The notes beneath the pieces are model-generated. The model ran no database searches and had not been told where the DNA came from. It saw only the letters and a list, made by a program, of their open reading frames with translations. The position numbers and the translations under genes are program-made. From Flavivirga aquatica (GTDB lineage: Bacteria > Bacteroidota > Bacteroidia > Flavobacteriales > Flavobacteriaceae), in NCBI RefSeq assembly GCF_001747085.1, contig NZ_MDJD01000043.1, forward strand, positions 248,001 to 312,000: 64,000 nucleotides of DNA, read 5' to 3'. Each line of letters opens with the position of its first letter. Position 1 is the stretch's first letter. Shown here one piece after another: positions 1 through 9,533 of the stretch.

Positions 1-616
1 AAAGATGAGCAGGCTGTAGAGGCTTTTAAAAAAACTCCCCAACCTATTAACTAATATTAGAATGCGTCTTAATAAAGATAAGTATGATAGTATTGATATA
101 ATGTTTCAAGATGAGGCTAGATTTGGGTTGATGACTCATCAGAAAAGAACCCTCACCGCTAGAGGAGTTCAAGCAAAAGTACACTACCAACATAGCTATA
201 AATATGTATGGCTTTGGGGTAGTTTTTCACCAATAACGGGACATGCCTTTTACTGGGAAACACCAATTGTAAACAATGCTATATTTGAGAGCTATTTAAA
301 AGAACTTAGCCAACAAAACCCAAGAGAGTATAAAATTTTAGTAATAGACAATGCTGGTTTTCATGCTTGTAAAAATATAGAAATACCAGAAAACATTTAT
401 CTTTTAAATATACCTCCTTATTCTCCAGAGCTAAATCCAGCAGAAAAAGTATGGCAATGGATGAAGGATAGAATAGCTATGAAGTTTTTTGAATCCATAG
501 AGGATTTACAAAATAGGATAACAGAGACTATACAATTGATGGACGCAAAAATAATTAAATCAATTACAGGATACGAGTTATACACTAAACCTTTTATTGA
601 GAAAATTAAAACATAA
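1..616 (+). pseudogene. IS630-family transposase, 5'-truncated by window edge and frameshifted
   Basis: The DDE catalytic half of an IS630-family transposase. From position 62 it reads in one frame with IS630 landmarks: FQDEARFGL near the start (first catalytic Asp region), IDNAGFHACKN in the middle (second Asp) and PPYSPELNPAEKVWQW near the end (catalytic Glu). Bases 1-34 encode upstream transposase (KDEQAVEAFKK) in another frame, and the switch occurs at a run of seven A (28-34), so the ATG at 62 is not a real start. The same A7 frame change occurs in the copy at 1921-2545. The N-terminal helix-turn-helix part lies outside the window. The 3' end abuts an IS3 fragment on the opposite strand, a nested remnant. 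Family is clear; whether the frame change is decay or slippage is open. Confidence 0.8.
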
Positions 617-800
617 AATTGTAGTATATCCAGAGAAGCATCAGCATACATTTGCTTGAGCTTAAGATTTTCTTCTTCAAGTTCCTTTAGTCTTTTTTAA
701 TGACTGGTTTCCATACCTCCATATTTCTTGCGCCAATAATAAATAGTGCTTTTATCTATTCCTAATTCACATGCTAATTCAGGAACGCTCCTTACTTACT
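613..800 (-). pseudogene. IS3-family OrfA fragment
   Basis: On the minus strand a frame reads SVPELACELGIDKST, then IYYWRKKYGGMETS, a stop, and RLKELEEENLKLKQMYADAS. This is the helix-turn-helix followed by the coiled-coil leucine-zipper segment of an IS3-group OrfA. A TAA after METSH interrupts it. The upstream end runs directly into a fragment of another transposase near 795-800, and the downstream end is cut where the IS630 remnant begins (about 613). No OrfB was found. Recognition is from motifs only. Confidence 0.65.
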
Positions 801-1325
801 TTCTCTCCTCGTTTTTTGGGTTTTCTATCTAAATGGCGATTTCCTTTCTCAGAATAAGCAAAAAATAAATCATCACTCTCTAGAATCCCTTGAAAATCCT
901 CTACCGAAACACTAGAAAATGAAGTCAATAATTTATGACGCCAATCAAAATAGGTTTGTATGGACATACCTATTTCTTTTGTACTTTTTCTAATACTATA
1001 AGCCAGATAACAAACAGTATAAATATTTATTTAGCTTCTCTTTCTTTTTTATGTTACACCAAAATTCACCAGTAGTCTCACTAAAATTTTTCTTATACCC
1101 ATTACAAATATAGCGCTGAACTCCTCTTAGCTTACCATTTGCTCGTGTTCGATTATCTTGACAATGAGGGCAAGTCACTGCTTTACTGTCTTTGTTCTCT
1201 TTCACGTTACTCTCTTGCAAGGAAAAAGGCAAGAGAGAAGACACAATCTCTTGCTTAGTTAAGGAATCACTACTAATAAAAAAATCTCTAAATCCGAAGG
1301 AATCATATAATCTTATTTTTATCAA
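798..1325 (-). pseudogene. IS1595/ISXO2-type transposase, N-terminal half, frameshifted
   Basis: The part 1325-996 carries a zinc-ribbon-like region, CPHCQDNRTRANGKLRGVQR then YICNGYKKNFSETTGEFW, in which one expected Cys (NGCKKNF) reads Tyr. The frame breaks near 1004, where GGCTTATAGT has one extra T relative to the expected GGCTATAGT (Gly-Tyr-Ser). It resumes as STKEIGMSIQT...FDWRHKLLTSFSS...ESDDLFFAYSEKGNRHLD, the start of the catalytic domain, and stops at about GEK where it joins an IS3 OrfA piece. A complementary C-terminal piece of the same transposase type lies on the other strand at 2595-2839. Inactive remnant. Confidence 0.65.
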
Positions 1326-1463
1326 AGATAATGCATATCTAACTTAGAACTTAGCTCAAAACAATTATCGAAACTTAATCAAATCTGTATATATGATACT
1401 ATAATAAGCAAAAAACGAGCATACGATTAAACAGGCTCGTTTATAATTTGTTTAATGAAGTTC

Positions 1464-1793
1464 TTAAGAATTATCTTTCACACTAGCATCTGGAGCATTA
1501 TTCTTAACTGAAGCAATACCATTTTCCATAGCGTCTGTACTAGAATACATTTCACTAGTTCCAATTATTTGACCATTGGTTGCTTTTAAGTTGAAATATG
1601 GACTATTATCTTTAGCTGTTAATCTTTCATACTTAGAATTATCTTGTGAATTCGTTCTAACAGATTCTATACCATTTTCACACGATGATTTAGCTTTATA
1701 TGCTTCGCTACTTAAAATAACTTGACCATTACCAGCTTTAAGATTGAATCTATATTGTTCAGATTTATCTTTTTTGATTTCGAATTTTCCCAT
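1464..1793 (-). CDS. YegP-like DUF1508 protein
   Basis: A 109-residue protein with two tandem DUF1508 units of about 50 residues. Unit 1 is FEIKKDKSEQYRFNLKAGNG, then QVILSSEAYKAKSSCENGIE. Unit 2 is PYFNLKATNGQIIGTSEMYS, then DAMENGIASVKNNA. This matches the UPF0339/YegP family, small cytosolic proteins of unknown role. It is intact with an ATG at 1793 and sits alone between broken transposases, so it was either spared in a decaying region or carried by a mobile element. Function cannot be read from the sequence. Confidence 0.85.
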   Translation of the reverse strand: MGKFEIKKDKSEQYRFNLKAGNGQVILSSEAYKAKSSCENGIESVRTNSQDNSKYERLTAKDNSPYFNLKATNGQIIGTSEMYSSTDAMENGIASVKNNAPDASVKDNS

Positions 1794-1920
1794 TTTACTA
1801 TATATTTTTTAATTTAAGATTTAGTTTTAAAGATATAATATTTTTTAGAAAAAATACTACATAAAAAACGAGTATAAAATATATACCCGTTTTGTATCAT
1901 TAATATTTACTTTGCTTATA

Positions 1921-2545
1921 TCAATTATAATTTAAAACAAGCTTAATAATTTTTATATAAAATTCAGATTTTACAATGTTGATTATATTATTGTTGTTAA
2001 TTTGTGTTTTTACAGTTTGATTTAACCAATGTTTAAGATCTTTGATATTTTCAAATGTTCTGTTTTTAAATCGTTCTTTTAAATATTGCCATACTTTTCG
2101 CAAGGATTTAATTCCGGGGTATATGGCGGTATTCTAATAAGCTTAATATTGTCTGAGATATTTATATTTTTAGTAGAATGAAAACTTGCATTGTCAATGA
2201 TCAGAACCTTTAATTCTTCGGGTCTAAAAAGAGATAGCGCTTTAAGATAAGCTTCAAAAATTAGGGAATCAACGCCTTCTACTTCCTAGGTAAAATGACT
2301 CCCATCAATTGGAGAATAGCTTCCGTACAAATATGTATTTTTAAAAGCTTGCTGGTAACTCACTATAGGTTTTGCGCCTTTAGCGGTAAGAGCAGTACCT
2401 ACATGAGTCATCAGTCCAAACCTAGCCTCATCTTGAAACATTATATCAATATAATCACACTTATCTTTATTAAGACTCATTCTAATATTAGTCAATAGGT
2501 TGGGGAGTTTTTTTAAAGACCTTTATAGCTTGCTCATCTTTTTTA
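1921..2545 (-). pseudogene. IS630-family transposase, second copy, multiply broken
   Basis: On the minus strand from about 2545 it reads KDEQAIKVFKK, changes frame at seven A (T7 on the plus strand), then LNKDKCDYIDIMFQDEARFG. A TAG follows HFT (about 2290), then LIIDNASFHSTKN and IPPYT. One C is missing before ELNPCEK and one A is missing in EK-VWQYLKERF. It therefore has at least two frameshifts and one nonsense mutation besides the A7 site. The sequence differs clearly from the copy at 1-616 (ASFHST against AGFHAC), so the two are related elements and not a recent duplication. Confidence 0.75.
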
Positions 2546-2594
2546 TGATGTGATTTTGTTGCTACTTTTAATTTAGAATAGTGCTTTGACTTAC

Positions 2595-2839
2595 AATGTT
2601 GATAAAGTGTATCACGTACAAAATATAAATAATCTAGATGTGAGGTTGAGAAAATTTATGGATTCTTTCAATGGAGTAGCAACAAAATATTTGCAAAATT
2701 ATTTAAACTGGTTCTTAGTACTCGAAAAGATTAGGAACTCAACCAGAAAATGATGACAGTAACAGCCATTGCATTTGCTTCAAATAGTGCCTGGTTTGAA
2801 TATAAACTACAACTATTCAATATGCTAATTAGAACTTAG
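2595..2839 (+). pseudogene. IS1595/ISXO2-type transposase, C-terminal fragment
   Basis: The plus strand reads DKVYHVQNINNLDVRLRKFM, then NGVATKYLQNYLNWFLVLEK, then a frameshift near 2748 (RK followed by TGA TGA where one A is missing), then TVTAIAFASNSAWFEYK and a TAG at 2837. This is the conserved C-terminus of ISXO2-like transposases (the YHVQN and FNGVATKYLQNYLNW blocks). It was not predicted as a gene because the frame is broken. It complements the N-terminal fragment at 798-1325, which lies inverted on the other side of the YegP-like gene. Confidence 0.6.
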
Positions 2840-2903
2840 TCTATAAAATTTGAATAAAAATATTATTTTAGTCGAATAGTACTATATATTATCACGTTAA
2901 GAA

Positions 2904-3455
2904 ATGAGAAAATTAATTATAGAATTATTAGTTATTAGTCTTATTGTTTATAGCTGCAAAAAAAATACTAATGATGAAGTTTCTAAGAATAATCCTGTAT
3001 CCAATCCTATACATGTAATCAAAGATGAAGGAAAAAAATGGAATATTTTAGGTATGAAAATTATAGGAAAAATTTTAAGTAATGAAACAAATGGAAAATA
3101 TTCTGTTATTGTAACCGAAACACAGCCAAAAGGTGGTCCACCTATGCATATCCACACAAATGAAGATGAATTATTCTATATTTTAAAAGGTAATTATGAA
3201 TTTTATTTCGGAGATAAAAGCATAAAAGCAAAACAAGGCGATTTAATCCATCTTCCTAAAGGCATTCCTCATAGTTTTAAAAACACAGACTCTATTCTAG
3301 GCATTACCATGAATACAATAACTCCAGGAGGTTTTGAAGGCTTTTTTGATGATATTGCTAATCTTTCAAAAAGAAGTAAACCAACGAAGCTTAAAATAGA
3401 TTCTATTGCAAGTATTTATGGCGTTAAGTTTGTTAAAAAGAAAATGAATAACTAA
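2904..3455 (+). CDS. Cupin-domain lipoprotein
   Basis: A 183-residue protein. Residues 1-17 form a lipoprotein signal (hydrophobic stretch ending in VYSC), so it is probably anchored in a membrane facing the periplasm. A single cupin barrel follows at about 75-140. The first cupin motif is PPMHIHTNEDELFYILKG (metal-ligand-type His, His, Glu); the second is GDLIHLPKGIPHSFKN with the last His. The fold binds a metal and often a small ligand; the substrate is unknown. It stands alone, with no operon partner on its strand, and faces the TrmH-like gene end to end. Confidence 0.75.
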   Translation: MRKLIIELLVISLIVYSCKKNTNDEVSKNNPVSNPIHVIKDEGKKWNILGMKIIGKILSNETNGKYSVIVTETQPKGGPPMHIHTNEDELFYILKGNYEFYFGDKSIKAKQGDLIHLPKGIPHSFKNTDSILGITMNTITPGGFEGFFDDIANLSKRSKPTKLKIDSIASIYGVKFVKKKMNN

Positions 3456-3569
3456 AACCTTAGTTAGGTGTATAAATATAAAGTATTGTAACCTTAGAAA
3501 ACTATTTTTATTTTCACATAAATTAAGGAGTATTAAAACCCTATTCAAAATAGAGTGTTAAATCTCTTG

Positions 3570-4097
3570 TTATTTTAATTTACTATAAACATCCCAAATA
3601 ACTACGCCACAACTTACCGAAATATTCAATGAGTGTTTCGTTCCAAATTGAGGAATTTCAATAACGGTATCGCTAACACTAACAACATCTTGAGAAACAC
3701 CTTTAACTTCGTTACCAAAAACTAAAGCATATTTTGTATTAGTTTTAGGCGTGAAGTCATTAAGCATGGTTGCATTTTCAGTCTGTTCGATAGCACAGAT
3801 TTTTATATTTTCAGTTTTTAATTTTTCAACTAAATTCATAGTGCTTTCTACATATTCCCATGCAACAGTATCTGTACTTCCTAACGCTGTTTTATGAATA
3901 TCTTTATGTGGGGGTGTTGCTGTAATACCACACAGATAAATTTTTTCAATTAAAAACGCATCACTTGTTCTAAATACCGATCCAATATTATTTAAACTTC
4001 TAATATTATCAAGAACAATAATTATAGGTGTTTTTTTTACATTTTTAAAAGCATCGATGCTTAATCTACCTAATTCGCTGTTTTTTAATTTACGCAT
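3570..4097 (-). CDS. TrmH/SpoU-family RNA 2'-O-methyltransferase
   Basis: A 175-residue SPOUT methyltransferase. The three family motifs are visible: motif 1 LDNIRSLNNIGSVFRTSDAF (residues about 29-48, with the Asn and Arg that act in catalysis), motif 2 ALVFGNEVKGVS (about 128-139), and motif 3 IPQFGTKHSLNISVSCGVVI (about 147-167), which forms the knotted SAM-binding site. It lacks an N-terminal substrate-binding domain, so it is a short single-domain form; the target nucleotide (tRNA or rRNA) cannot be told. It is divergent from mutS, with about 125 bp between them. Confidence 0.85.
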   Translation of the reverse strand: MRKLKNSELGRLSIDAFKNVKKTPIIIVLDNIRSLNNIGSVFRTSDAFLIEKIYLCGITATPPHKDIHKTALGSTDTVAWEYVESTMNLVEKLKTENIKICAIEQTENATMLNDFTPKTNTKYALVFGNEVKGVSQDVVSVSDTVIEIPQFGTKHSLNISVSCGVVIWDVYSKLK

Positions 4098-4223
4098 TAT
4101 ATAAAGAGTAATTTTTTATTTGTAAATAACTTCTAATATTTCAATTTCTAAAAAAATCAAAATAATGCTACATTAGCAATCTTATAAGATTCGCAAAAAT
4201 AATACTAATAAATTACTTTACCA

Positions 4224-6836
4224 TTGGCAAAAAAAGCAAAAAAAGAGACTCCTTTAATGAAGCAGTACAATACGATTAAGGCAAAGTATCCAGATGCTCT
4301 GCTATTATTTCGTGTGGGTGATTTTTATGAAACCTTTGGTGAAGATGCTATTAAAACAGCAGGGATTTTAGGTATTATATTAACTAAACGTGGAGCTGGT
4401 AGTGAAAGTGAAATAGAATTGGCAGGTTTTCCGCATCATTCTTTAAATACCTATTTACCCAAATTGGTAAAAGCAGGCGAGCGTGTAGCTATTTGTGATC
4501 AATTAGAAGATCCAAAGCAAACTAAAAACATTGTAAAACGTGGGGTTACAGAATTAGTAACTCCAGGAGTCGCTTTAAACGATGAAGTTTTAGTATCTAA
4601 ATCTAATAACTTTTTATGTTCTGTGTATTTTGATAAAAAATATATAGGCATTTCGTTTTTAGATATTTCTACAGGTGAGTTTTTAACCTCTCAAGGAAAT
4701 GCAGAATATATAGATAAATTATTGCAAAACTTTAGTCCCAGCGAGGTACTAGTCTCTAAACAAAAAAGAAAGGCTTTTAATGACACTTTTGGAGACGACC
4801 ACCATACCTTTTATTTAGAAGATTGGGTATACCAAACAGATTATACTTATGAAACTTTAATTAAACATTTTGATACAAAAACATTAAAAGGCTTTGGTAT
4901 TGAAGATTTAAATGAAGGGATTATAGCTTCTGGATCTATATTGCATTATTTAGGAGAAACGCAGCATAATAAACTTGAGCATATTACATCTATTTCTAGA
5001 ATAGCAGAAGATGATTATGTGTGGATGGATCGATTTACCATTAGGAATTTAGAGCTTTACAATTCTACAAATAACAATGCGGTAACACTTTTACATGTTA
5101 TAGATAAAACCATTTCGCCTATGGGCGGAAGACTTTTAAAACGCTGGTTGGCATTACCTCTAAAAAACGTTGAAAAAATTAAGCAACGTCACGAAGTGGT
5201 TAGTTTTTTAACCCAAGAAAAGGAGGTACATCAAAACATTCAAAATCAGATTAAACAAATAGGTGATTTAGAGCGTTTAATTTCAAAAGTAGCTACAACA
5301 AAAGTAAATCCGCGAGAGGTTATTCAACTTAAAAACTCATTAGAAGCTATTGTGCCTATAAAAGTTTTAGCTTCAAACTGCGATAATGAATCGCTTAAAA
5401 TTATTGGAGATACATTACAAAGTTGTGAAGTGCTTCGAGAAAAAGTTAAAGAAACGCTAAGAGAAGATGCACCTGTAAACGTATTGAAAGGAAATAGTAT
5501 TGCTAATGGATTTTCTGCTGAACTTGATGAATTAAGAGATTTGTCTAAATCGGGCAAAGATTACCTTGATAATATGTTGGCGCGAGAAAGTGAACGTACG
5601 GGTATTACATCGCTTAAAATAGCATCAAATAATGTCTTTGGATATTATATAGAAGTACGTAATACGCATAAAGATAAAGTGCCAGAAGATTGGATAAGAA
5701 AGCAAACCTTAGTTAATGCAGAACGCTATATTACCGAAGAATTAAAAGAATACGAAGCTAAAATTCTTGGTGCCGAAGATAAAATTCAAGCGATAGAACA
5801 ACAATTGTTTGCAGAACTAGTAGCTTGGATGAATCAATACATAAAAGCAGTACAACAAAACGCTTATTTAATAGGCCAGCTTGATTGTTTATGTGGATTT
5901 GCTCAATTAGCGAAAGATAATAATTATGTATATCCAATCATTGATGATTCTTTTGATTTAGATATAAAAGAGGGGCGACACCCGGTTATAGAAAAACAAT
6001 TAGCTATAGGAGAAGCTTATATTGCTAATAATGTGTTCTTAGACAGAACAACCCAACAAATCATCATGATTACAGGGCCAAATATGTCTGGTAAATCTGC
6101 TATATTACGTCAAACAGCACTTATTGTATTACTAGCTCAAATAGGAAGCTTTGTTCCAGCAGAGTCTGCTAGAATAGGTTTAGTAGATAAAATTTTTACT
6201 CGTGTAGGTGCTAGTGATAATATTTCTATGGGAGAATCTACTTTTATGGTAGAAATGAATGAAACAGCATCTATTTTGAATAATATAAGTGATAGAAGTT
6301 TAGTTTTGTTAGATGAAATTGGTCGTGGTACGAGTACCTACGATGGTATTTCTATAGCTTGGGCGATTAGTGAATACCTTCATGAACATTCAGGGAAACC
6401 AAAAACCTTATTTGCGACACACTACCATGAGTTAAATGAAATGACAGAAACCTTTGGTAGAATAAAGAACTTTAATGTCTCTGTAAAAGAATTAAAGGAT
6501 AATGTACTTTTTTTAAGAAAGCTAGTTGAAGGAGGTAGTGCTCATAGTTTTGGTATTCATGTGGCGAAAATGGCAGGAATGCCTCAACAAGTTTTACATC
6601 GTGCTAATACTATTTTAAAGAAATTAGAAAAATCTCACTCTAATGAAGAACTCACAGATAAGGTGAAATCAATAAAAGATGAAATGCAGCTAAGTTTTTT
6701 TAATTTAGACGATCCATTACTTGAAAATATTAAAGATGAAATATTAGAAACTGATATAGATACACTTACACCTGTAGAAGCACTCATGAAACTAAATGAG
6801 ATTAAGCGAATGCTTGTGAAGAAAAAGCACGCTTGA
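4224..6836 (+). CDS. mutS: DNA mismatch repair protein MutS
   Basis: An 870-residue, full-length MutS. The mismatch-reading Phe-X-Glu motif is in [11 protein letters not shown] (about residues 32-40). Domains II-IV follow, then the ATPase domain with Walker [10 protein letters not shown] (about 616-626), Walker [16 protein letters not shown] and the FATHYHEL switch. It recognises mispairs and recruits MutL. The start chosen is TTG at 4224: it gives the usual N-terminus [15 protein letters not shown], and the next ATG (Met12) would cut into the conserved beginning. No Shine-Dalgarno site is seen, as is normal in this phylum. Monocistronic by layout, with two tRNA genes downstream. Confidence 0.97.
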   Translation: MAKKAKKETPLMKQYNTIKAKYPDALLLFRVGDFYETFGEDAIKTAGILGIILTKRGAGSESEIELAGFPHHSLNTYLPKLVKAGERVAICDQLEDPKQTKNIVKRGVTELVTPGVALNDEVLVSKSNNFLCSVYFDKKYIGISFLDISTGEFLTSQGNAEYIDKLLQNFSPSEVLVSKQKRKAFNDTFGDDHHTFYLEDWVYQTDYTYETLIKHFDTKTLKGFGIEDLNEGIIASGSILHYLGETQHNKLEHITSISRIAEDDYVWMDRFTIRNLELYNSTNNNAVTLLHVIDKTISPMGGRLLKRWLALPLKNVEKIKQRHEVVSFLTQEKEVHQNIQNQIKQIGDLERLISKVATTKVNPREVIQLKNSLEAIVPIKVLASNCDNESLKIIGDTLQSCEVLREKVKETLREDAPVNVLKGNSIANGFSAELDELRDLSKSGKDYLDNMLARESERTGITSLKIASNNVFGYYIEVRNTHKDKVPEDWIRKQTLVNAERYITEELKEYEAKILGAEDKIQAIEQQLFAELVAWMNQYIKAVQQNAYLIGQLDCLCGFAQLAKDNNYVYPIIDDSFDLDIKEGRHPVIEKQLAIGEAYIANNVFLDRTTQQIIMITGPNMSGKSAILRQTALIVLLAQIGSFVPAESARIGLVDKIFTRVGASDNISMGESTFMVEMNETASILNNISDRSLVLLDEIGRGTSTYDGISIAWAISEYLHEHSGKPKTLFATHYHELNEMTETFGRIKNFNVSVKELKDNVLFLRKLVEGGSAHSFGIHVAKMAGMPQQVLHRANTILKKLEKSHSNEELTDKVKSIKDEMQLSFFNLDDPLLENIKDEILETDIDTLTPVEALMKLNEIKRMLVKKKHA

Positions 6837-6866
6837 AAAAAAAATAATATTTTTTTCAAAAAAGCT

Positions 6867-6895
6867 TTGTGATTCGAAGAAAAGTTTTAAATTTG
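6867..6895 (+). promoter_or_regulatory. Bacteroidota-type promoter of the tRNA pair
   Basis: TTG at 6867-6869, then 18 bp, then TAAATTTG at 6888-6895. This matches the -33 TTG / -7 TAnnTTTG consensus of the Bacteroidota primary sigma factor. It is 38 bp upstream of tRNA-Gly and would drive tRNA-Gly and tRNA-Leu together. Confidence 0.7.
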
Positions 6896-6933
6896 CAACC
6901 GCAATAGCGATATTGCTCGTTCATTTAAAGACT

Positions 6934-7005
6934 GCGAAAGTAGCTCAGGGGTAGAGCATCACCTTGCCAAGGTGGGGGTCGCGGGTTCAAATCCCGTCTT
7001 TCGCT
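6934..7005 (+). tRNA. tRNA-Gly (GCC)
   Basis: A 72-nt cloverleaf. The acceptor stem GCGAAAG pairs with CTTTCGC, the discriminator is T (7005), the anticodon loop holds TT-GCC-AA and the T-arm reads GGGTTCAAATCCC. CCA is not encoded. It is followed 27 bp later by tRNA-Leu. Confidence 0.95.
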
Positions 7006-7032
7006 CTGAGACTTTCTTGAAAATATACCAAT

Positions 7033-7116
7033 GCTGAAGTGGTGGAATTGGTAGACACGTTGGACTTAAAATCCAATGTCCATTAGGACGTACGGGTTCA
7101 AGTCCCGTCTTCAGTA
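7033..7116 (+). tRNA. tRNA-Leu (TAA)
   Basis: An 84-nt class II tRNA with a long variable arm. The acceptor stem GCTGAAG pairs with CTTCAGT (G-U at the first pair), the anticodon is TAA in TTGGACTTAAAATCCAA, and the T-arm is GGGTTCAAGTCCC. CCA is not encoded. This UUA-reading tRNA matters in an AT-rich genome. Its 3' half is duplicated at 12077-12146, so it is the integration site of the island downstream, which restored an intact tRNA. Confidence 0.95.
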
Positions 7117-7129
7117 CTAAGCCTTTACA
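7060..7129 (+). repeat. attL: left 70-bp direct repeat in tRNA-Leu
   Basis: It begins in the anticodon stem (TTGGACTTAAAATCC) and ends in the terminator stem (AAGCCTTTACA). It is 69/70 identical to 12077-12146; the only difference is C at 7080 against T at 12097. This is the left boundary of the tRNA-Leu island. Confidence 0.85.
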
Positions 7130-7150
7130 AGATTTCTTGTAAAGGCTTTT
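7119..7150 (+). terminator. Terminator after tRNA-Leu
   Basis: The inverted repeat AAGCCTTTACAAGA / TTGTAAAGGCTT is followed by a T-run. It ends the tRNA-Gly/tRNA-Leu transcript. Part of the left arm is duplicated in attR, where a shorter loop version occurs at 12136-12164. Confidence 0.85.
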
Positions 7151-7157
7151 TTTATTC

Positions 7158-7179
7158 AGGTACAATATAGGTACAACAT
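7158..7179 (+). repeat. Left arm-type integrase repeats
   Basis: Two tandem 11-bp units: AGGTACAATAT then AGGTACAACAT. The same paired units recur at 11956-11977 at the other end of the island. They are probable binding sites for the N-terminal arm-binding domain of the integrase. Confidence 0.6.
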
Positions 7180-7710
7180 TTGATGTTTTTAATATGTTTA
7201 ATAGGATTTATGTCTATTTGATATTAAATAGATTGTTTTGAAGAAAGAGGAACTATCCAAAATCTCATTTTTACAGCATTTTTTAGGCTCAAAAAGCCCC
7301 TTTAAATTTAGAGACACCGAATTAGCCTCTTTTTAACAAAACTTTAAGGGTTTAGTCATTTTGTATTCTGTTGCTATTAAATAATACTCAAAATAAGTGG
7401 TTTTATATATTTAAATAGAAACTATTTACAATTTTGGTGTATTCTCATACTTCAATCCTTCAAAAGCTCGATAATCGTCATAGTGATTTAAAAACGACAT
7501 TGAACTATCAGGCAAAAAATATAGAGGGCTATCATGCTAGTGGTAACAATTATCCATTAGATTCGTTTAGTTAATATAAAGATAAAATGAGTTTACGATA
7601 ACCAAAAAAAATCTATCTTGACAATTATGAAATAGTAGCTGTAAATTATGGCTAGTCAGCATAGTTCCCAAAACATGCTTTTGTGAGCAGCTAAATAAAA
7701 AAAGGACACC
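7180..7710. other. Non-coding stretch at the left end of the island
   Basis: About 530 bp with stops in all frames and no protein I can recognise. It is AT-rich and holds a short inverted repeat GGCT-caaaa-AGCC near 7289. It may hold decayed cargo or the regulatory region of the Crp/Fnr gene; nothing firmer can be said. Confidence 0.5.
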
Positions 7711-8310
7711 ATGGAATTAAAGGAGAAAATAAGAGCGATAGTAAGTTGTGCAAATATATTGAATGAAAAAGAGATTAATCTTATCGTTGAAAAAACAATT
7801 GTCAAACAATTCAAAAAAGCTGATGTTTTATTGAGAGAAGGTCAAATTCCGAGTAAGTGTTATATGGTTGTAGAAGGCTGTATAAGAGAATATTTGATTA
7901 AAGATGGGGTAGAAAAATCAACCGCTTTTTTTACTGAAGGAGATACATTTTCCCCTTTTGCTCATGACGGAAAGGGTGTGCCTTCTACACATTATTGGGA
8001 ATGTAGTGAAGATTGTGTACTGACTATAAGTGATCAATCTTTTGAAAAAGAATTAAGAGCAGCACTTCCCAGACTGGATGCTGTTTTTCAACAAATTGCA
8101 GTAGAAAAATTGAATAAAGCAAAAGCAGAATGGAGTCATTTTATTTCTTCTTCACCAGAAGAAAGATACCTAAATTTATTAGAAACTAGACCCACTCTCT
8201 TTAGCCGTGTTCCTCATCACCAAATTGCAAGCTACCTTGGTATGGAGCCTCAGTCACTTAGCAGAATTCGTAAGAGAATATATAATAATCATTCAACTTC
8301 ACTTAACTAA
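7711..8310 (+). CDS. Crp/Fnr-family transcriptional regulator
   Basis: A 199-residue protein. Residues about 25-120 form a cyclic-nucleotide-binding-type beta roll (VLLREGQIPSKCYMVVEGCI, then a TAFFTEGDTF turn). Residues about 150-190 form the C-terminal winged helix, with HHQIASYLGMEPQSLSRIRK as the recognition helix. The roll lacks the canonical cAMP-contact RxS motif, as in most Bacteroidota members of this family, so the ligand is unknown. AAAGGA upstream of the ATG is one of the few plausible ribosome sites here. It is the first gene of the island and may control the three surface-protein genes that follow about 290 bp later. Confidence 0.85.
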   Translation: MELKEKIRAIVSCANILNEKEINLIVEKTIVKQFKKADVLLREGQIPSKCYMVVEGCIREYLIKDGVEKSTAFFTEGDTFSPFAHDGKGVPSTHYWECSEDCVLTISDQSFEKELRAALPRLDAVFQQIAVEKLNKAKAEWSHFISSSPEERYLNLLETRPTLFSRVPHHQIASYLGMEPQSLSRIRKRIYNNHSTSLN

Positions 8311-8597
8311 ACTCTTTTCTTTAGCATTCTTACCGAAGTCAATACTGTAAAAGTATTTACGAACAAATCATAACTGATATTACTTTCCTTTGCTTTTAAC
8401 TTCATTAATATCCTAATGCTTCCGTGTTATTAGAGTAACAAAGTCTTTTTCATTAATATGTAATGAATTTGATTCATTAAAACTGCAAAATAAAACTAAA
8501 GCACATTCACTTTAGTTAATAATAATAAATTAATAGCAGCTAATTTTGCATGGTACTTAACTAATAAACGCATTATGCGTTTTTGCAAAAAAATAAC

Positions 8598-9473
8598 ATG
8601 AAAAATACAAACTCGTTAAATTTAATTATTTGCACTATTTTATTCACGGCTTTTTTGTCTTGTAATAATGATGATGACGCCCCTTCAAGCACAATAGATC
8701 AAATTTCAGATATTGCTGAATTCTATGGCAATTTAGAAGGAGACATTGTCGTTATTCATTCTCAGGGAGGTTCTGGACTTGAACTTGATGACGCTGAAAC
8801 TTCTAATCAAATAGTAGCTGAACTTGGAATTCAATCAGCAATGTACGTCATGGTGCATCAGGTACAGACAAAAACCCCGATGCTATTCACAGATTCGGAT
8901 ATTACTTTTGAACAAGCAAAAGAGTATAATTTACAGAGTGTCTCTAATATAAAACGTGTTGTTGATTTCTTCAATAATCAACAAGGAAAAACAGTCTATT
9001 TACTTGGGATTTCCTATGGCTGTTTAATTGTCCAAGAATTAATAGCTACATATGGAGTTGATGTTGCTGATGGCTATCTTATCCTCGGTAATCGCCTAGA
9101 TATGGATGACGCAGCTTGGCAAGCTCTTAGCGAAGGTAATTTTCCATATTATACCTATGATAATGATGGCAATTATACTATTGAAGTAGAAAATGATCCT
9201 GAATTTGACATTATAGAAGAAAGAAACATGGGAAGATTACTAGCAGGATTAGCTTTTAACCGATATACTGATAGACTCAGCAATGTTTCAAGCCTTTCAA
9301 AAGTAACCTATGTCTATGGAGATAGGGATGAAGTAGCTGGACCACTTTCTGCTCAAGAAATTCAATTTTTAAATGATAAAGGTGCAAATGTAATTTTATC
9401 TGAAGGCTCAGGGCATGATGATGCAATAGGCGAAGGTGCAGGTCTATTAAAAGAAGTCTTTGGAATAGAATAA
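8598..9473 (+). CDS. Alpha/beta-hydrolase-fold lipoprotein
   Basis: Predicted 291 residues from ATG 8598, chosen over an upstream TTG at 8583 because it puts a clean signal at the N-terminus: MKNTNSLNLIICTILFTAFL then SCNNDDD, a typical lipobox. A nucleophile elbow GISYG (about residue 137), an acidic residue in YVYGDRDEVAG and a late His in EGSGHDDAIGEG are in the order Ser-Asp-His expected for an alpha/beta hydrolase. Substrate unknown. It starts a plus-strand run with the barrel gene (60 bp on) and the M23 gene, so the three probably form one unit acting at the envelope. Confidence 0.65.
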   Translation: MKNTNSLNLIICTILFTAFLSCNNDDDAPSSTIDQISDIAEFYGNLEGDIVVIHSQGGSGLELDDAETSNQIVAELGIQSAMYVMVHQVQTKTPMLFTDSDITFEQAKEYNLQSVSNIKRVVDFFNNQQGKTVYLLGISYGCLIVQELIATYGVDVADGYLILGNRLDMDDAAWQALSEGNFPYYTYDNDGNYTIEVENDPEFDIIEERNMGRLLAGLAFNRYTDRLSNVSSLSKVTYVYGDRDEVAGPLSAQEIQFLNDKGANVILSEGSGHDDAIGEGAGLLKEVFGIE

Positions 9474-9533
9474 TACCCTTTAAAGGATAACCAAAAAATA
9501 ATCTATTCCTAAAATTTATTACTATAAAAGCTC

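Noticed and set aside
2295-2498. Plus-strand frame of 67 residues
   Set aside because: Antisense of the second IS630 remnant.
6959-7165. Minus-strand frame of 68 residues across the two tRNA genes
   Set aside because: It is the antisense of tRNA-Gly and tRNA-Leu, with the well-known false peptide containing GLEPVRP and GFEPATPTLAR. Not a gene.
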